Shown here: positions 35,968-44,117 of the stretch, piece after piece
Numbering within the stretch: the first letter of the stretch is position 1
Layout: every line of letters begins with the position of its first letter
Source of the DNA: Pseudomonadota bacterium
Lineage (GTDB): Bacteria; Pseudomonadota; Gammaproteobacteria; Steroidobacterales; Steroidobacteraceae
Length of the DNA stretch: 64,000 nt
Direction: 5' to 3'
Assembly (NCBI GenBank): GCA_025355105.1
Contig: JANYAE010000052.1
Coordinates: 270,155-334,154, forward strand
Program-made: the position numbers and the translations under genes
Notes under the pieces: model-generated
Seen by the model: the letters and a program-made list of their open reading frames with translations, nothing else
Databases searched by the model: none
Told to the model about the DNA's origin: nothing

Positions 35968-37500
35968 TCACGCCAGGGCGTACAGGTATTCGACGAAGGA
36001 ACCGACGGCGCCGTCGAGACCGCGCACCGTCGCGTGAGTCGAGTCGATGAGGAAATACTCGTCCGGCGCGTGCGCGCCGGTGCCGTGGCCAAGGCCGAAA
36101 TGGCCGGCTGGCAGGCTGAGCGGCGGATTTGTGAAGACGTAGCCGGGCCATGAACCGGCACCGCGCGGCCACAGCAGCGGCTCCACGCCGAGCTTGCGGT
36201 AGGTCGCGATCTGGGTCTGGATCAGCCGGCTGCTGAGGTCGGTCTGCGTCGGGTCATAGCCGCCGCTCATGTTGACCTCGATGTCGGCGAAGCCGTGCTT
36301 GGCGAGGTGCGCCTTGAGCTTGGCCAGGGTGTCCGCCGCGGTCATGTCGGGCACGAGGCGCATGTCGATCTTCGCGACCGCGCGGTGCGGCAGCACTGTC
36401 TTGCCGCCCGGCCCGGTGTAGCCGGCGACCAGGCCTTCGATGTTGATCGTCGGGCGCGACTCGAGGAGCTTGAGACCGTCCACCCAGTTCGCGTCGTGCA
36501 CCCAATGCTCGACCCCGAGCATCTTCTTGCGCCCCTCCTCGGAGGTCTTGGCGGCGAACTCGGCGATCATGGCCTGCTGAGTTACGGTCAGCGGCCTCGC
36601 CTTGTCGAAGAAGCCTTCCACCGCGGGCGTGTGGCCGTCCTTCTCGACCAGCGTGTTGAGCGCCTGCACGAGGTGCCAGCTCGGCGAATCCACCATCGCC
36701 TCGAGGCTCGAGTGCACGTCGTGCTTCGGACCGCGGCCCCACTTCTCGCCGGTGGCGACCAGCTCGAGCTCGACCACGCCCTTGGCGCCGAGCGACACCT
36801 GCACGCCGCCGTCGCGGTCCTGGCCAGCCTCGGGCATGACGACGCCGACTGATCCCTTGAGCGCCGCCATGACCTCGGGGTTGAGCACGACCTCGCCGAA
36901 GTGTGGCGAGCCGATCTCCTCCTCGCCCTCGCAGACCAGCACGAGGTTGACCGGCAGCTTCCGGCCCGCGGCCTTGAACGCCATGAGCGCGGCGAGGAAT
37001 GCGTTCTCAGGGCCCTTTTGGTTCACCGCGCCACGACCCATGCAGATCGTGCCGAGACCGTCCTTGGGGACCAGTCGAGCCTCGAGCGGCGGCGAGGTCC
37101 ACTCTTCCGGAACGAACTGCTTCACGTCGTACATGAAGTAGATTCCGACCGTCGTCTTGGCGCCGGCGTCGAGACGGCCGAAGACGCCCGGCTTGCCGGC
37201 CGTCGGGATCAGTTTGACGCCCGTGAAGCCGGCGTCGCGCGCCAGCTGCGCCATGAACTCCGGCCCCTGCGGGAAATTGCGATTTTCGGCGGCGATCGAC
37301 GGCAACGCGATCCAATCCTGCAGCCGCTTGACGTTGGCGGCGTGCATCTTCGGAATTTCGGCAAGCACCGCGGCCTTGTCGGCCGGTGTGCCGGAGGCGG
37401 TGGCCCAGACGCTTCCAGCGGCAGCGGTGACCGCGACTCCCGCCGCGCTGCACTGGACAAAGTCGCGGCGGCTGAGGCCGCGCGGTGTCGTGTCGCTCAT
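35968..37500 (-). CDS. Tat-exported M20 family peptidase with altered metal-site residues
   Basis: A 510-residue M20/M25/M40 metallohydrolase. A twin-arginine signal is present (LSRRDFVQCSAAGVAV). The M20 catalytic domain with an inserted dimerisation domain follows. The usual HxD metal motif reads M123-Y-D-V-K-Q, with Met for the first-ligand His. The bridging-Asp motif GRGA-x-D-x-K-G reads GRGAVNQKG, with Asn160 for Asp. The catalytic EGEEE (191-195) and the C-terminal His in GTGAHAPDE are intact. It may bind one metal only, or another metal, or belong to a specialised subfamily. A clean ribosome site (AGGGGG, five bases before ATG) supports the start. The aminotransferase follows downstream. 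Confidence 0.88.
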   Translation of the reverse strand: MSDTTPRGLSRRDFVQCSAAGVAVTAAAGSVWATASGTPADKAAVLAEIPKMHAANVKRLQDWIALPSIAAENRNFPQGPEFMAQLARDAGFTGVKLIPTAGKPGVFGRLDAGAKTTVGIYFMYDVKQFVPEEWTSPPLEARLVPKDGLGTICMGRGAVNQKGPENAFLAALMAFKAAGRKLPVNLVLVCEGEEEIGSPHFGEVVLNPEVMAALKGSVGVVMPEAGQDRDGGVQVSLGAKGVVELELVATGEKWGRGPKHDVHSSLEAMVDSPSWHLVQALNTLVEKDGHTPAVEGFFDKARPLTVTQQAMIAEFAAKTSEEGRKKMLGVEHWVHDANWVDGLKLLESRPTINIEGLVAGYTGPGGKTVLPHRAVAKIDMRLVPDMTAADTLAKLKAHLAKHGFADIEVNMSGGYDPTQTDLSSRLIQTQIATYRKLGVEPLLWPRGAGSWPGYVFTNPPLSLPAGHFGLGHGTGAHAPDEYFLIDSTHATVRGLDGAVGSFVEYLYALA

Positions 37501-37674
37501 CGAGTCCCCCTTGAGCTGCAGAGCAGTGTGTCCCTTGATACTAACATCGCGTTCTACGCTCGCCGGTCACCGGCGGCGGTTCTTGACAGCCCGGGTCGAT
37601 CGACTACTGTCGATCCGGTGGCGGGAGCCGAGAACGCGCCTGGTGATCCGGGCGGCTGCATCGGCTGCTGACGA

Positions 37675-39146
37675 TTGTCGATACATAACAAGACCAAGCA
37701 GATTCGTTTGCAGGCGCGGATTCCAGCCGCGACCGCGGCGCCCGGTTTCCTGGACAAGAGCGGCACCTTCGCCCCGCCGGGCTTCAACCGCTGGCTCGTC
37801 CCGCCGGCGGCGCTAGCCATCCACCTCTGCATCGGCATGGCCTACGGCTTCTCCGTATTCTGGCTGCCGTTGTCGAAAGCGATCGGCATCACGCAGTCGA
37901 TCACCTGCAGCAGATCTGGCTGATGTGGCTCGGCTCGGGCGTGATCGGCGGCATCGGTCTCGGCTTCGGATACATCTCGCCGGTCCCGACGCTCATCAAG
38001 TGGTTCCCCGACCGCCGCGGCATGGCGACCGGCATGGCGATCATGGGTTTCGGTCGTGGCGCGATGATCGGTGCGCCGCTCGCCGACAAGCTCATGAAGT
38101 ACTTCGCGACGCCGACCTCGGTCGGCGTCGAGGAGACGTTTCTGACGCTCGCCGCGATCTACTTCGTGTTCATGATGGCAGGGGCGCCCGGCTACCGGCT
38201 GTCGGCGGGCAACTGGGCGCCGGCAGGTTGGGCGTTGCCGGTCGACCGCGCTAAAGAGAGCCTGATCACCGACCGGCACGTGCACCTCGACGTCGCCTGG
38301 AAGACCCCGCAGTTCTGGCTGGTGTGGGGCGTGCTCTGCCTCAACGCGACGGCCGGCATCGGCATCATCGGCACGACCTCGCCGATGCTGCAGGAAGTGT
38401 TCGGCGGCCGGCTGATCGGCATCCACCTCGCGTTCAATGACCTCGATGCGGCGCAGAAGGGACAGATTGCTGCGATCGCCGCAGGCTTCACCGGACTGCT
38501 GTCGCTGTTCAACATCGGCGGCCGGTTCTTCCGGGCGTCACTCTCCGATCGGCTCGGCCGCAAGATGAGGTACTCGGTGTTCTTGCTGCTCGGCTGCGCG
38601 CTGAATGCGACGGTTCCGACGACTGCTGCGATCGGCAGTCTCGCGCTGTTCGTGGCCTGCTTCTGCGTCATTCTATCGATGTACGGAGGCGGTTTTGCCA
38701 CGGTGCCTGCCTATCTGACCGACATGTTCGGCACCAAGATGGTCGGCGCGATCCACGGCCGGCTCCTCACGGCGTGGTCAACGGCGGGCGTGCTCGGGCC
38801 GGTGCGCGTGAACTGCATACGCGAGTATCAGCTGGAGCACGGCGTTCCGAAGGCGCAGGCGTACTCGATTACGATGTACATTCTGGCGGGACTGCTCGTG
38901 CTCGGCTTCATCTGCGACTGGGCGCTGAAGTCGGTCGCCGAGCAGCACTATATGACGGCCGCGCAGCTCGCCGCGGAGAAGAAGCTCGCCGCCGATACGC
39001 ATCAGCACTTCGTCGACGACTTGAAGGGACCGGCCATGGAGGCCAGCCACGCAGGCGTAGTACTGCTGACGTGGCTCGCGATCTGGATCCCGCTCGGCTG
39101 GGGTATCTGGGTGACGCTGCAGAAGGCAGTCGTCCTGTTCCGCTGA
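37675..39146 (+). pseudogene. OFA-family MFS transporter with internal deletion and frameshift
   Basis: An oxalate/formate antiporter-family MFS gene in two frames. Frame one (37675-37923, TTG start) encodes the N-terminus and first helix (RWLVPPAALAIHLCIGMAYGFSVFWLPLSKAIGIT), then runs into TGA. Frame two carries the rest from HLQQIWLMWLGSGVIGG onward; its first ATG (37923) overlaps the TGA. In family members I recall, about 75 residues covering helices 2-3 separate these two segments; here they abut. Hence a deletion of roughly 230 bases, not a multiple of three, has occurred. A five-base direct repeat ATCAC (37888-37892 and 37900-37904) lies at the junction. The downstream part could be made from ATG 37923 but lacks helices 1-3. 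Confidence 0.82.
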
Positions 39147-39153
39147 GCGAATT

Positions 39154-39184
39154 CGCAAGGCCCGCCACAGCGGCGGGCCTTGCG
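39154..39184. terminator. Bidirectional terminator hairpin
   Basis: A perfect 13-base stem (39154-39166 with 39172-39184, CGCAAGGCCCGCC/GGCGGGCCTTGCG) with a five-base ACAGC loop lies eight bases after the MFS relic stop and 28 bases beyond the stop of the convergent Spy-like gene. U-tracts are absent, but the stem is very stable. Confidence 0.75.
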
Positions 39185-39211
39185 ATGCGGATCACGGCCG
39201 CCCAGAGGCCT

Positions 39212-39763
39212 TCAGCGCGGCGCCATCTCCGGATGCTCGTCGTGGTGCCCGCCGCCTGGGCCATGTTCGCCGTGCCGAGCGAGCATCTGCCGCTGCTCCG
39301 GCGTCAGCACGTCGAAGATCTGGCGGTGGGTGCGGGCGTGCAGCAGCGCCTCGTCCGCCATCGCCTTGCCGAGCGCGTCGGTGAGCGTCTTCGCCTTGGC
39401 GTCGTCGTAGCTCGCACCGGTCACGAGCTCGTGCAGTCCGTGGTGCGTCTTTTCCATCGCCTTGCGAAATTCGCGCGCCTGCGGCGCGGCCGCGTGCAGG
39501 ATCGCGAACACCTTGTCCTGCTGGGCCTCGCTGAGCTGCAGGTGCCGGAGCATCGGCGGCAAGGGACCGCCCTCGGCGAACTGCTCCATGCCGTGATGCA
39601 TTCCGTCAGCGGCGCCGTGCTCCATGCAGCCGCCCATTTCGTGGCCGTGGGCAGCGCCGTCCATGGTGTGCCCCGGCGGCATCGCGGGCGGTGAGTCCGC
39701 CAGTGTGCTGAGCGGCCCGCCGAGGGCGAGACCGAGGCCGGCGATGAGGATCAGAGGCTTCAT
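39212..39763 (-). CDS. Spy/CpxP-like periplasmic protein with Met/His-rich segment
   Basis: About 183 residues with a signal peptide (MKPLILIAGLGLALGG). A Met/His-rich segment follows (HTMDGAAHGHEMGG, MEHGAADGMHHGM), then an all-helical LTxxQ domain with two motifs, LSEAQQDKV and LTPEQRQML. The fold and motifs match Spy/CpxP/ZraP-type periplasmic chaperones and stress sensors; the Met/His cluster suggests copper or another metal. Starts at 39781, 39775 or 39763 are all possible; the last begins directly with the signal peptide. No two-component or metal genes are adjacent. Confidence 0.82.
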   Translation of the reverse strand: MKPLILIAGLGLALGGPLSTLADSPPAMPPGHTMDGAAHGHEMGGCMEHGAADGMHHGMEQFAEGGPLPPMLRHLQLSEAQQDKVFAILHAAAPQAREFRKAMEKTHHGLHELVTGASYDDAKAKTLTDALGKAMADEALLHARTHRQIFDVLTPEQRQMLARHGEHGPGGGHHDEHPEMAPR

Positions 39764-39839
39764 ATTGGGTCGCATGTTCATGAGGGTCGTCCCGTGAGTG
39801 GCGGTGCGCTGAGGGGAGCCGCGCCGTGCGGACAATTAT

Positions 39840-39863
39840 CCGCCCGCTGCGTGCAGCGGGCGG
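39840..39863 (-). terminator. Terminator hairpin after the Cys-containing exported protein gene
   Basis: A perfect 11-base stem CCGCCCGCTGC/GCAGCGGGCGG with a two-base loop, followed on the minus strand by the AT-rich ATAATTGTC. It lies about 60 bases after the stop of the upstream minus-strand gene (39925) and before the Spy-like gene. Confidence 0.65.
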
Positions 39864-39924
39864 TTACGGCTGTGCAAATTAGTGTCAACGCGGGGCCGGC
39901 GCACGGTCACCGCACGCGGCCCCG

Positions 39925-40671
39925 TCAGCGGACGCTGTAGCCCCGCGCCTCGAGGCAGGCGGCGAGCGCTTTGGCGCGCGCCGCTGGCTGGTCGGGGCTG
40001 TTCGACCCAGCGGGGGCGGCCTCGCACTCGGCGCGGTCCTTGGCTTGTTGCGCTGCGCTCTGGCCCTGCTTCGGATACGCATAGACCTGAGGCGACGGCG
40101 GCGCGGTAGCAGCCACTGCGCCGGGTGCCGCGGCGAAGGTGTCGAAGCGCAGGTCGATCACCGATCCGGACTCCTGGTGCGGTACGCAAGTCATGTGATC
40201 AACGAGATTGCGAATCGTGAACATCTTCTTGAGCACGCTGTCGCGAAACTGCTCGACCAGCTCGCAGTCGCCGGCCTGCAGGTCGCTCGGCAAGCGGGTG
40301 CCAAGCGTCACGTGGCGCCAGCGGCCGGAGCCAGGCTCGCCGTCGGTAGTGCCGGGTGCGAGCGTATAGAACACGAGCTTTGCGCGTGCGAAGCGGTCCG
40401 GGCGCCCGAAGCCGCTGGCGCAGGCTCCCGCTTGTCCTTTCGCGTCGGCCCGCGCGCCGGCCAGCAGCAGCAGCCGCTGCAGCTTGTCGGCCAGCCCGTC
40501 GCAGGAGTAAGTCGAGGTGAAGCCCATGAACTCGAAGGCGTACTCGTGGCGCTGCCACGTGGCCGGCTCGGCAGCGGCGGCAGGCTCTTCAGCGAAGGCG
40601 GCACCGGCCAGCAGCGCCGCGACGGACAGGCCGCAGCGGCAGGCGGTAAGGAGTGTCGGTGTGGCGCGCAT
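39925..40671 (-). CDS. Exported protein of unknown function with C-terminal GQSxxQQ motif
   Basis: A 248-residue protein with a signal peptide (residues ~1-24). The mature region contains several Cys (TYSCDGLA, ACASGFG, GDCELVEQF, MTCVPHQ). The C-terminal ~50 residues carry YPKQGQSAAQQAKDRAEC and end with ACLEARGYSVR. The PxxGQSxxQQxxDxxxC plus ACLxxRGYxV pattern recurs in exported proteobacterial glycine-zipper and similar proteins, but no function is known. Cys pairs probably form disulfides in the periplasm. ATG at 40671 has GGAGG six bases upstream (well supported); a longer reading upstream is rejected. Confidence 0.75.
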   Translation of the reverse strand: MRATPTLLTACRCGLSVAALLAGAAFAEEPAAAAEPATWQRHEYAFEFMGFTSTYSCDGLADKLQRLLLLAGARADAKGQAGACASGFGRPDRFARAKLVFYTLAPGTTDGEPGSGRWRHVTLGTRLPSDLQAGDCELVEQFRDSVLKKMFTIRNLVDHMTCVPHQESGSVIDLRFDTFAAAPGAVAATAPPSPQVYAYPKQGQSAAQQAKDRAECEAAPAGSNSPDQPAARAKALAACLEARGYSVR

Positions 40672-40994
40672 GATGTCCCTCCAGGGCATGAGCCCGGCGG
40701 CGCCGGGGAGACTTAGGGACTTCAGAATAACGAAGCTCGGGCCTTCGCGGTTGACCCGTGGCCTGAGGTCGGCGCGCCGGCGCGTTCCGCCGCCACCGCT
40801 GGCAACTCTAAGCTCCCGCCCGCCGGCGCGGCGCCGGCGCCAACTGGGACGTGATCCGGGCCAGCAAACCCTGCGCGCTCCGGTGCGGGTGCTCGCGGTC
40901 GTCGCTGCGGTCTTTGCCGTTGCCTGTGCGTCCGGCCCGCCGCCGAGCGCCATGTCGCGCCGAACGCCACGGCGTCGCCGGCCCGTCGCGGGGA

Positions 40995-41858
40995 TCAATC
41001 GGCGCGCGTGTTTCGTGCGGTCACGATCCAGACCGACGCGGCCATCAGCACCCCGTCACGCGTCGCGTGGCGAGCGAGCGCTGCGCGAACCGGCGCCGCG
41101 AGGGCGTCTTTGCTCGCGGGATTGTCGCGAAGCGCAGCGCCAAGCGGCCCGACGCGAAGCGTGAGCTCCAGGGTCTGCTCGAGGTCGCCGCCGCCGATCT
41201 TCGCATCCCAGCCGCGCACGCTGATGGCGGCGAAGCCGGCGCTGTCGAGGATTGAACGCACGCGGCCGGCGTCTGCGAACGCGAACGGCCCTGGCGCGTC
41301 GGACTCAGGCGGCGTGAGCGGCGGCAGGAACGGTCGCGCGGCCTCAAGCGGCTCGCTCATCCACGGGTTGACCGACAGTGGCTGCCAGCAGACGAAGCCG
41401 AGGCGGCCGTCCGGTCGCAGCGCGGCTCGCAGATTGGCGAAGGCGGCGATCGGGTCGTCGAAGAACATGACGCCGAACCTCGAGTAGACCGCGTCGAAGC
41501 GAGCGCGGCCGAGGTCGGCAACCTGGGCATCCGCCGCGTGGAACTGCACGGCACCCGCGCCGCGTGGCAGCGCCCGGCCGCGGGCAATGTCGAGCATCGG
41601 TGCCGAGATGTCGACGCCGATGACGCCGCCGGCGGGACCGACGCGTGCGGCGATCTCGAGCGTCGTCTGGCCGCAGCCGCAGCCGATGTCGAGGACCTGT
41701 TCGCCTGCCGTTGGCGCGAGTGCGCGCAGTAGCTCCGTGCCGAGCGGCGCGATCTGTCGGTCGAGCTGCTCGTGATAGCGCGCCCAGGTCGCGCCGGCAG
41801 CGGCGTTCCAGTACTCCAGCTGCGCGCCGTTCGGCGAGGGCGCCCCGTCGTCGGTCAT
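40995..41858 (-). CDS. Class I SAM-dependent methyltransferase
   Basis: A 287-residue methyltransferase. Motif I is VLDIGCGCGQTT, the acidic residue after strand 2 lies in GVDISAPML, and motif IV/post-I include VYSRFGVMFFDDPIAAF, the pattern of UbiE/ubiquinone-type and arsenite/lipid methyltransferases. The N-terminus (NGAQLEYWNAAAGATWARYH) is a common lead-in for this subfamily. The substrate is unknown. It lies 64 bases downstream of the class V PLP enzyme on the same strand, so the two may be co-transcribed. ATG at 41858 has GGAG eight bases upstream. Confidence 0.87.
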   Translation of the reverse strand: MTDDGAPSPNGAQLEYWNAAAGATWARYHEQLDRQIAPLGTELLRALAPTAGEQVLDIGCGCGQTTLEIAARVGPAGGVIGVDISAPMLDIARGRALPRGAGAVQFHAADAQVADLGRARFDAVYSRFGVMFFDDPIAAFANLRAALRPDGRLGFVCWQPLSVNPWMSEPLEAARPFLPPLTPPESDAPGPFAFADAGRVRSILDSAGFAAISVRGWDAKIGGGDLEQTLELTLRVGPLGAALRDNPASKDALAAPVRAALARHATRDGVLMAASVWIVTARNTRAD

Positions 41859-41922
41859 CGGTCGTGCTCCACTGTCATCGGCCGCGCATCGGCCGCGCGG
41901 CGGCCCTGGCGCGCGGTGGGGC

Positions 41923-43638
41923 TCACGTGGCAAAGAATTTCAGCTTGCCGAAATCCTGCTGCATCGCGCGCGCCACCGCGTCGGCGCTGCCGTCGAGGGT
42001 GGCAACGCGTTCGCGCGCCGCCGCGAGGTAGGAGGTGTACATCTGCGCGCGTGCCTCCGGCGGCAGCGCGGTCCCGATGCAGTCCGCCGTCCCGAGCGCG
42101 TCCTCGAGCGAGAACGCCGGGAACGACTCGGCGAAGTCGCGGCAGGCCCACACGCCGGTGTGAACGTCGAAGTCGTAGAGCGGCAGGAAGCGAGCGCCCT
42201 GCTCGGCGACGAAGCTCACTGCGTCGATGATGTAGTCCGCCTCCGCATCGTCCATCACGAAGTGAAAGCCGATCCGACACCAGCCGGGCTTGATGCCCTG
42301 GTAGCCCTTGCGGACCCAGTCGCGATACTGCTCGGAAAGGTCGGGGCCGATGTGCAGCAGGCGGTGCCCGTACGGGCCCGCGCACGAGCAGCCGGCACGC
42401 GACTGGATGCCGAACAAGTCGTTGAGCAGCGCGGTGACGAACTTCGGGTGCAAATACGAGCCGCGCGAGTCGCGGACGTTGAACGAGACGATAGCGATGC
42501 GGCGAGCGACGTCGGCGTTGCCGAGGATCTCGATACGCGGGTCGGCACCCCAGCGCCCGAGCGCGCGCCGCAGCAGCAGTTCCTCACGCTGCTCGATCCG
42601 CTGCGGCGTGATCGCCCGCTTGAGCTCGAACACCAGCGCGGCCTTCAGCGTCTGCAGCACTCCCGGCGTGCCGGCGCGCTCACGCGCTTCGACATCGGCG
42701 ACGAAGTCCTGGTCCACCTCGCTCACGTAGTCGACCGTCCCGCCGCCGCACACGGTCGGCGGCAGCTCGCGGTGATAGAGCCGCTCGTTGAACACGAGGA
42801 CGCCGCACGACCCCGGTCCGCCGAGGAACTTGTGCGGCGAGACGAACACCGCGTCGAGCGAGGCGTCGCCAGCGTCGTGCCCGGGCGGTGGGTTCATGTC
42901 GATGTCGACGTATGGACCCGACGCGGCGAAGTCAAAGCACGCGAACGCGCCGTGCGCGTGCAGCAGGCTCGCGATCTCGCGCACCGGTGAGCGCATGCCC
43001 GTGACGTTGGAGGCGGCCGAGAACGAGCCGATCCGCAGGCGGCCCTGGTACGCGGGGTCCCGCAGCAGCGCTTCGAGGTGGGCGAGGTCGACGCCGCCGT
43101 CCGGCGCGAGGCGTACCTCGACCACCGTCGCGAGGCCGTGGCGCCAGGACACCTCGTTGGAGTGGTGCTCGTACGGCCCGACGAACACGACCGGCTGGTG
43201 CGCCTGCTGACGTGTCCGGAACGCGCCAGCCTGCTCGGCGCCGAGGAACGAGGCCAGCTCGCCGAGCAGCGCCTGGCGGGTGGCCGGAGGGATCGCGATG
43301 CCGACGATCTCCTGCAGCTTGTGGATGGCTCCAGTCGCGCCCGTGCCGCAGGCGACGATCCGGCCGGCCGGCCCGGCGTTGACTGCGCGCTTGATGGCAG
43401 CCTCCGCCTCGTGCAGCAGCTGGGTCATGCTGCGCCCGGTGATGTCGTCCTCGGTGTGAGTGTTCGCGTACAGGCGCTGCAGCCCCAGCAGGTAGCGCTC
43501 GACGAACAGCAGGCAGCGGCCTGAGGCCGTGTAGTCGCAGTAGACGAGCAGGCGCCGGCCGAACGGCGTATCGATCGGCGCGTCGATGCCGACCACCTGC
43601 GAGCGCAGCCAGCCGAAGTTGAGTGACGGGAGGTTCAT
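41923..43638 (-). CDS. Class V aminotransferase-fold PLP enzyme (cysteine desulfurase-like)
   Basis: A 571-residue PLP enzyme of fold type I, class V. The PLP Lys is in VSPHKFLGGPG, a loop typical of cysteine desulfurase relatives. NTHTEDDITGRSMT and ACGTGATGAIHKLQ are the N-terminal substrate and phosphate sites. A Cys-rich loop SRAGCSCAGPYGHR occupies the position where desulfurases place their catalytic Cys. The protein is ~150 residues longer than NifS/SufS-type enzymes; the extra C-terminal ~170 residues (from GWCRIGFHFVMDD on) have no assigned function. Whether it is a desulfurase, lyase or aminotransferase is open. No Isc/Suf genes are nearby. Confidence 0.85.
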   Translation of the reverse strand: MNLPSLNFGWLRSQVVGIDAPIDTPFGRRLLVYCDYTASGRCLLFVERYLLGLQRLYANTHTEDDITGRSMTQLLHEAEAAIKRAVNAGPAGRIVACGTGATGAIHKLQEIVGIAIPPATRQALLGELASFLGAEQAGAFRTRQQAHQPVVFVGPYEHHSNEVSWRHGLATVVEVRLAPDGGVDLAHLEALLRDPAYQGRLRIGSFSAASNVTGMRSPVREIASLLHAHGAFACFDFAASGPYVDIDMNPPPGHDAGDASLDAVFVSPHKFLGGPGSCGVLVFNERLYHRELPPTVCGGGTVDYVSEVDQDFVADVEARERAGTPGVLQTLKAALVFELKRAITPQRIEQREELLLRRALGRWGADPRIEILGNADVARRIAIVSFNVRDSRGSYLHPKFVTALLNDLFGIQSRAGCSCAGPYGHRLLHIGPDLSEQYRDWVRKGYQGIKPGWCRIGFHFVMDDAEADYIIDAVSFVAEQGARFLPLYDFDVHTGVWACRDFAESFPAFSLEDALGTADCIGTALPPEARAQMYTSYLAAARERVATLDGSADAVARAMQQDFGKLKFFAT

Positions 43639-43756
43639 GGATTGTTCCGGTCAGGTCCGTCGATGCGCGAAGCGCGGCCGCCGGCCGGCCGGCGGCCCGC
43701 GGCCTGCCGGCAATCTAGTGCATTGGCGCAGTGCATAACACTGCCTGCCACAGGCC

Positions 43757-43785
43757 TTGACTTTCGGTAAGTAAATACTTACGGT
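43757..43785 (+). promoter_or_regulatory. Candidate promoter of the arsR-SRPBCC-GST operon
   Basis: TTGACT (43757-43762), a 17-base spacer and TACGGT (43780-43785). Transcription would start around the ATG at 43791, so the mRNA could be leaderless. The -10 match is modest. Confidence 0.4.
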
Positions 43786-43799
43786 AAGCCATGGCTTAC
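43767..43799 (+). promoter_or_regulatory. Two tandem palindromic operators overlapping the arsR start codon
   Basis: Operator 1 is GTAAGTAAATACTTAC (43767-43782); operator 2 is GTAAGCCATGGCTTAC (43784-43799). Both are perfect 16-base inverted repeats with identical half-site GTAAG/CTTAC, flanked by CG/GG and offset by 17 bases. Operator 2 spans the ATG of the arsR-type gene and operator 1 covers the promoter spacer. This is a strong candidate for autorepression by the encoded dimeric ArsR-family protein. Confidence 0.75.
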
Positions 43800-44117
43800 G
43801 GAAATGCCCTGGCTTGTCTAGCGGACCCCACGCGCCGGCGGATCTTCGAGCGTCTGCGCTCTGGTCCGGCGCCGGTCGGCATCGTCGCCCGCGGTCTGCC
43901 GGTCAGCCGCCCGGCAGTATCCCAGCACCTGAAAGTACTCAAGGAGGCCGGACTCGTGAACGATCGGCCTGAGGGGACGCGACGCGTCTACTACATCGAT
44001 CCGGACGGCCTCGGCGAACTGCGGGCGTGGCTCGACCAGTTCTGGACCGCCGCACTCGAATCCTTCAAGCAAGAAATCGAAGCAGAGGCGCCCAACCGCG
44101 CGAGGAGAAAGCCGTGA
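43791..44117 (+). CDS. ArsR family winged-helix transcriptional regulator
   Basis: A 108-residue ArsR/SmtB-fold protein. The N-terminal helix has LADPTRRRIFERL. The recognition helix region is GLPVSRPAVSQHLKVLKEAGLVNDRPEG, and the wing is TRRVYYIDPDGL. A C-terminal helix with LDQFWTAALESFKQEIE provides dimerisation. There are no Cys ligand pairs, so it is of the non-metal subgroup that often precedes SRPBCC genes. It probably represses its own operon through the palindromes over its start. Its stop overlaps the next gene by four bases (GTGA, 44114-44117). Confidence 0.92.
   Translation: MAYGNALACLADPTRRRIFERLRSGPAPVGIVARGLPVSRPAVSQHLKVLKEAGLVNDRPEGTRRVYYIDPDGLGELRAWLDQFWTAALESFKQEIEAEAPNRARRKP

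Noticed and set aside
34746..36161. A longer aminotransferase start far upstream (36161)
   Set aside because: The additional N-terminal residues read through the last part of the M20 peptidase gene in another frame and show no family similarity; the ATG at 35942 fits.
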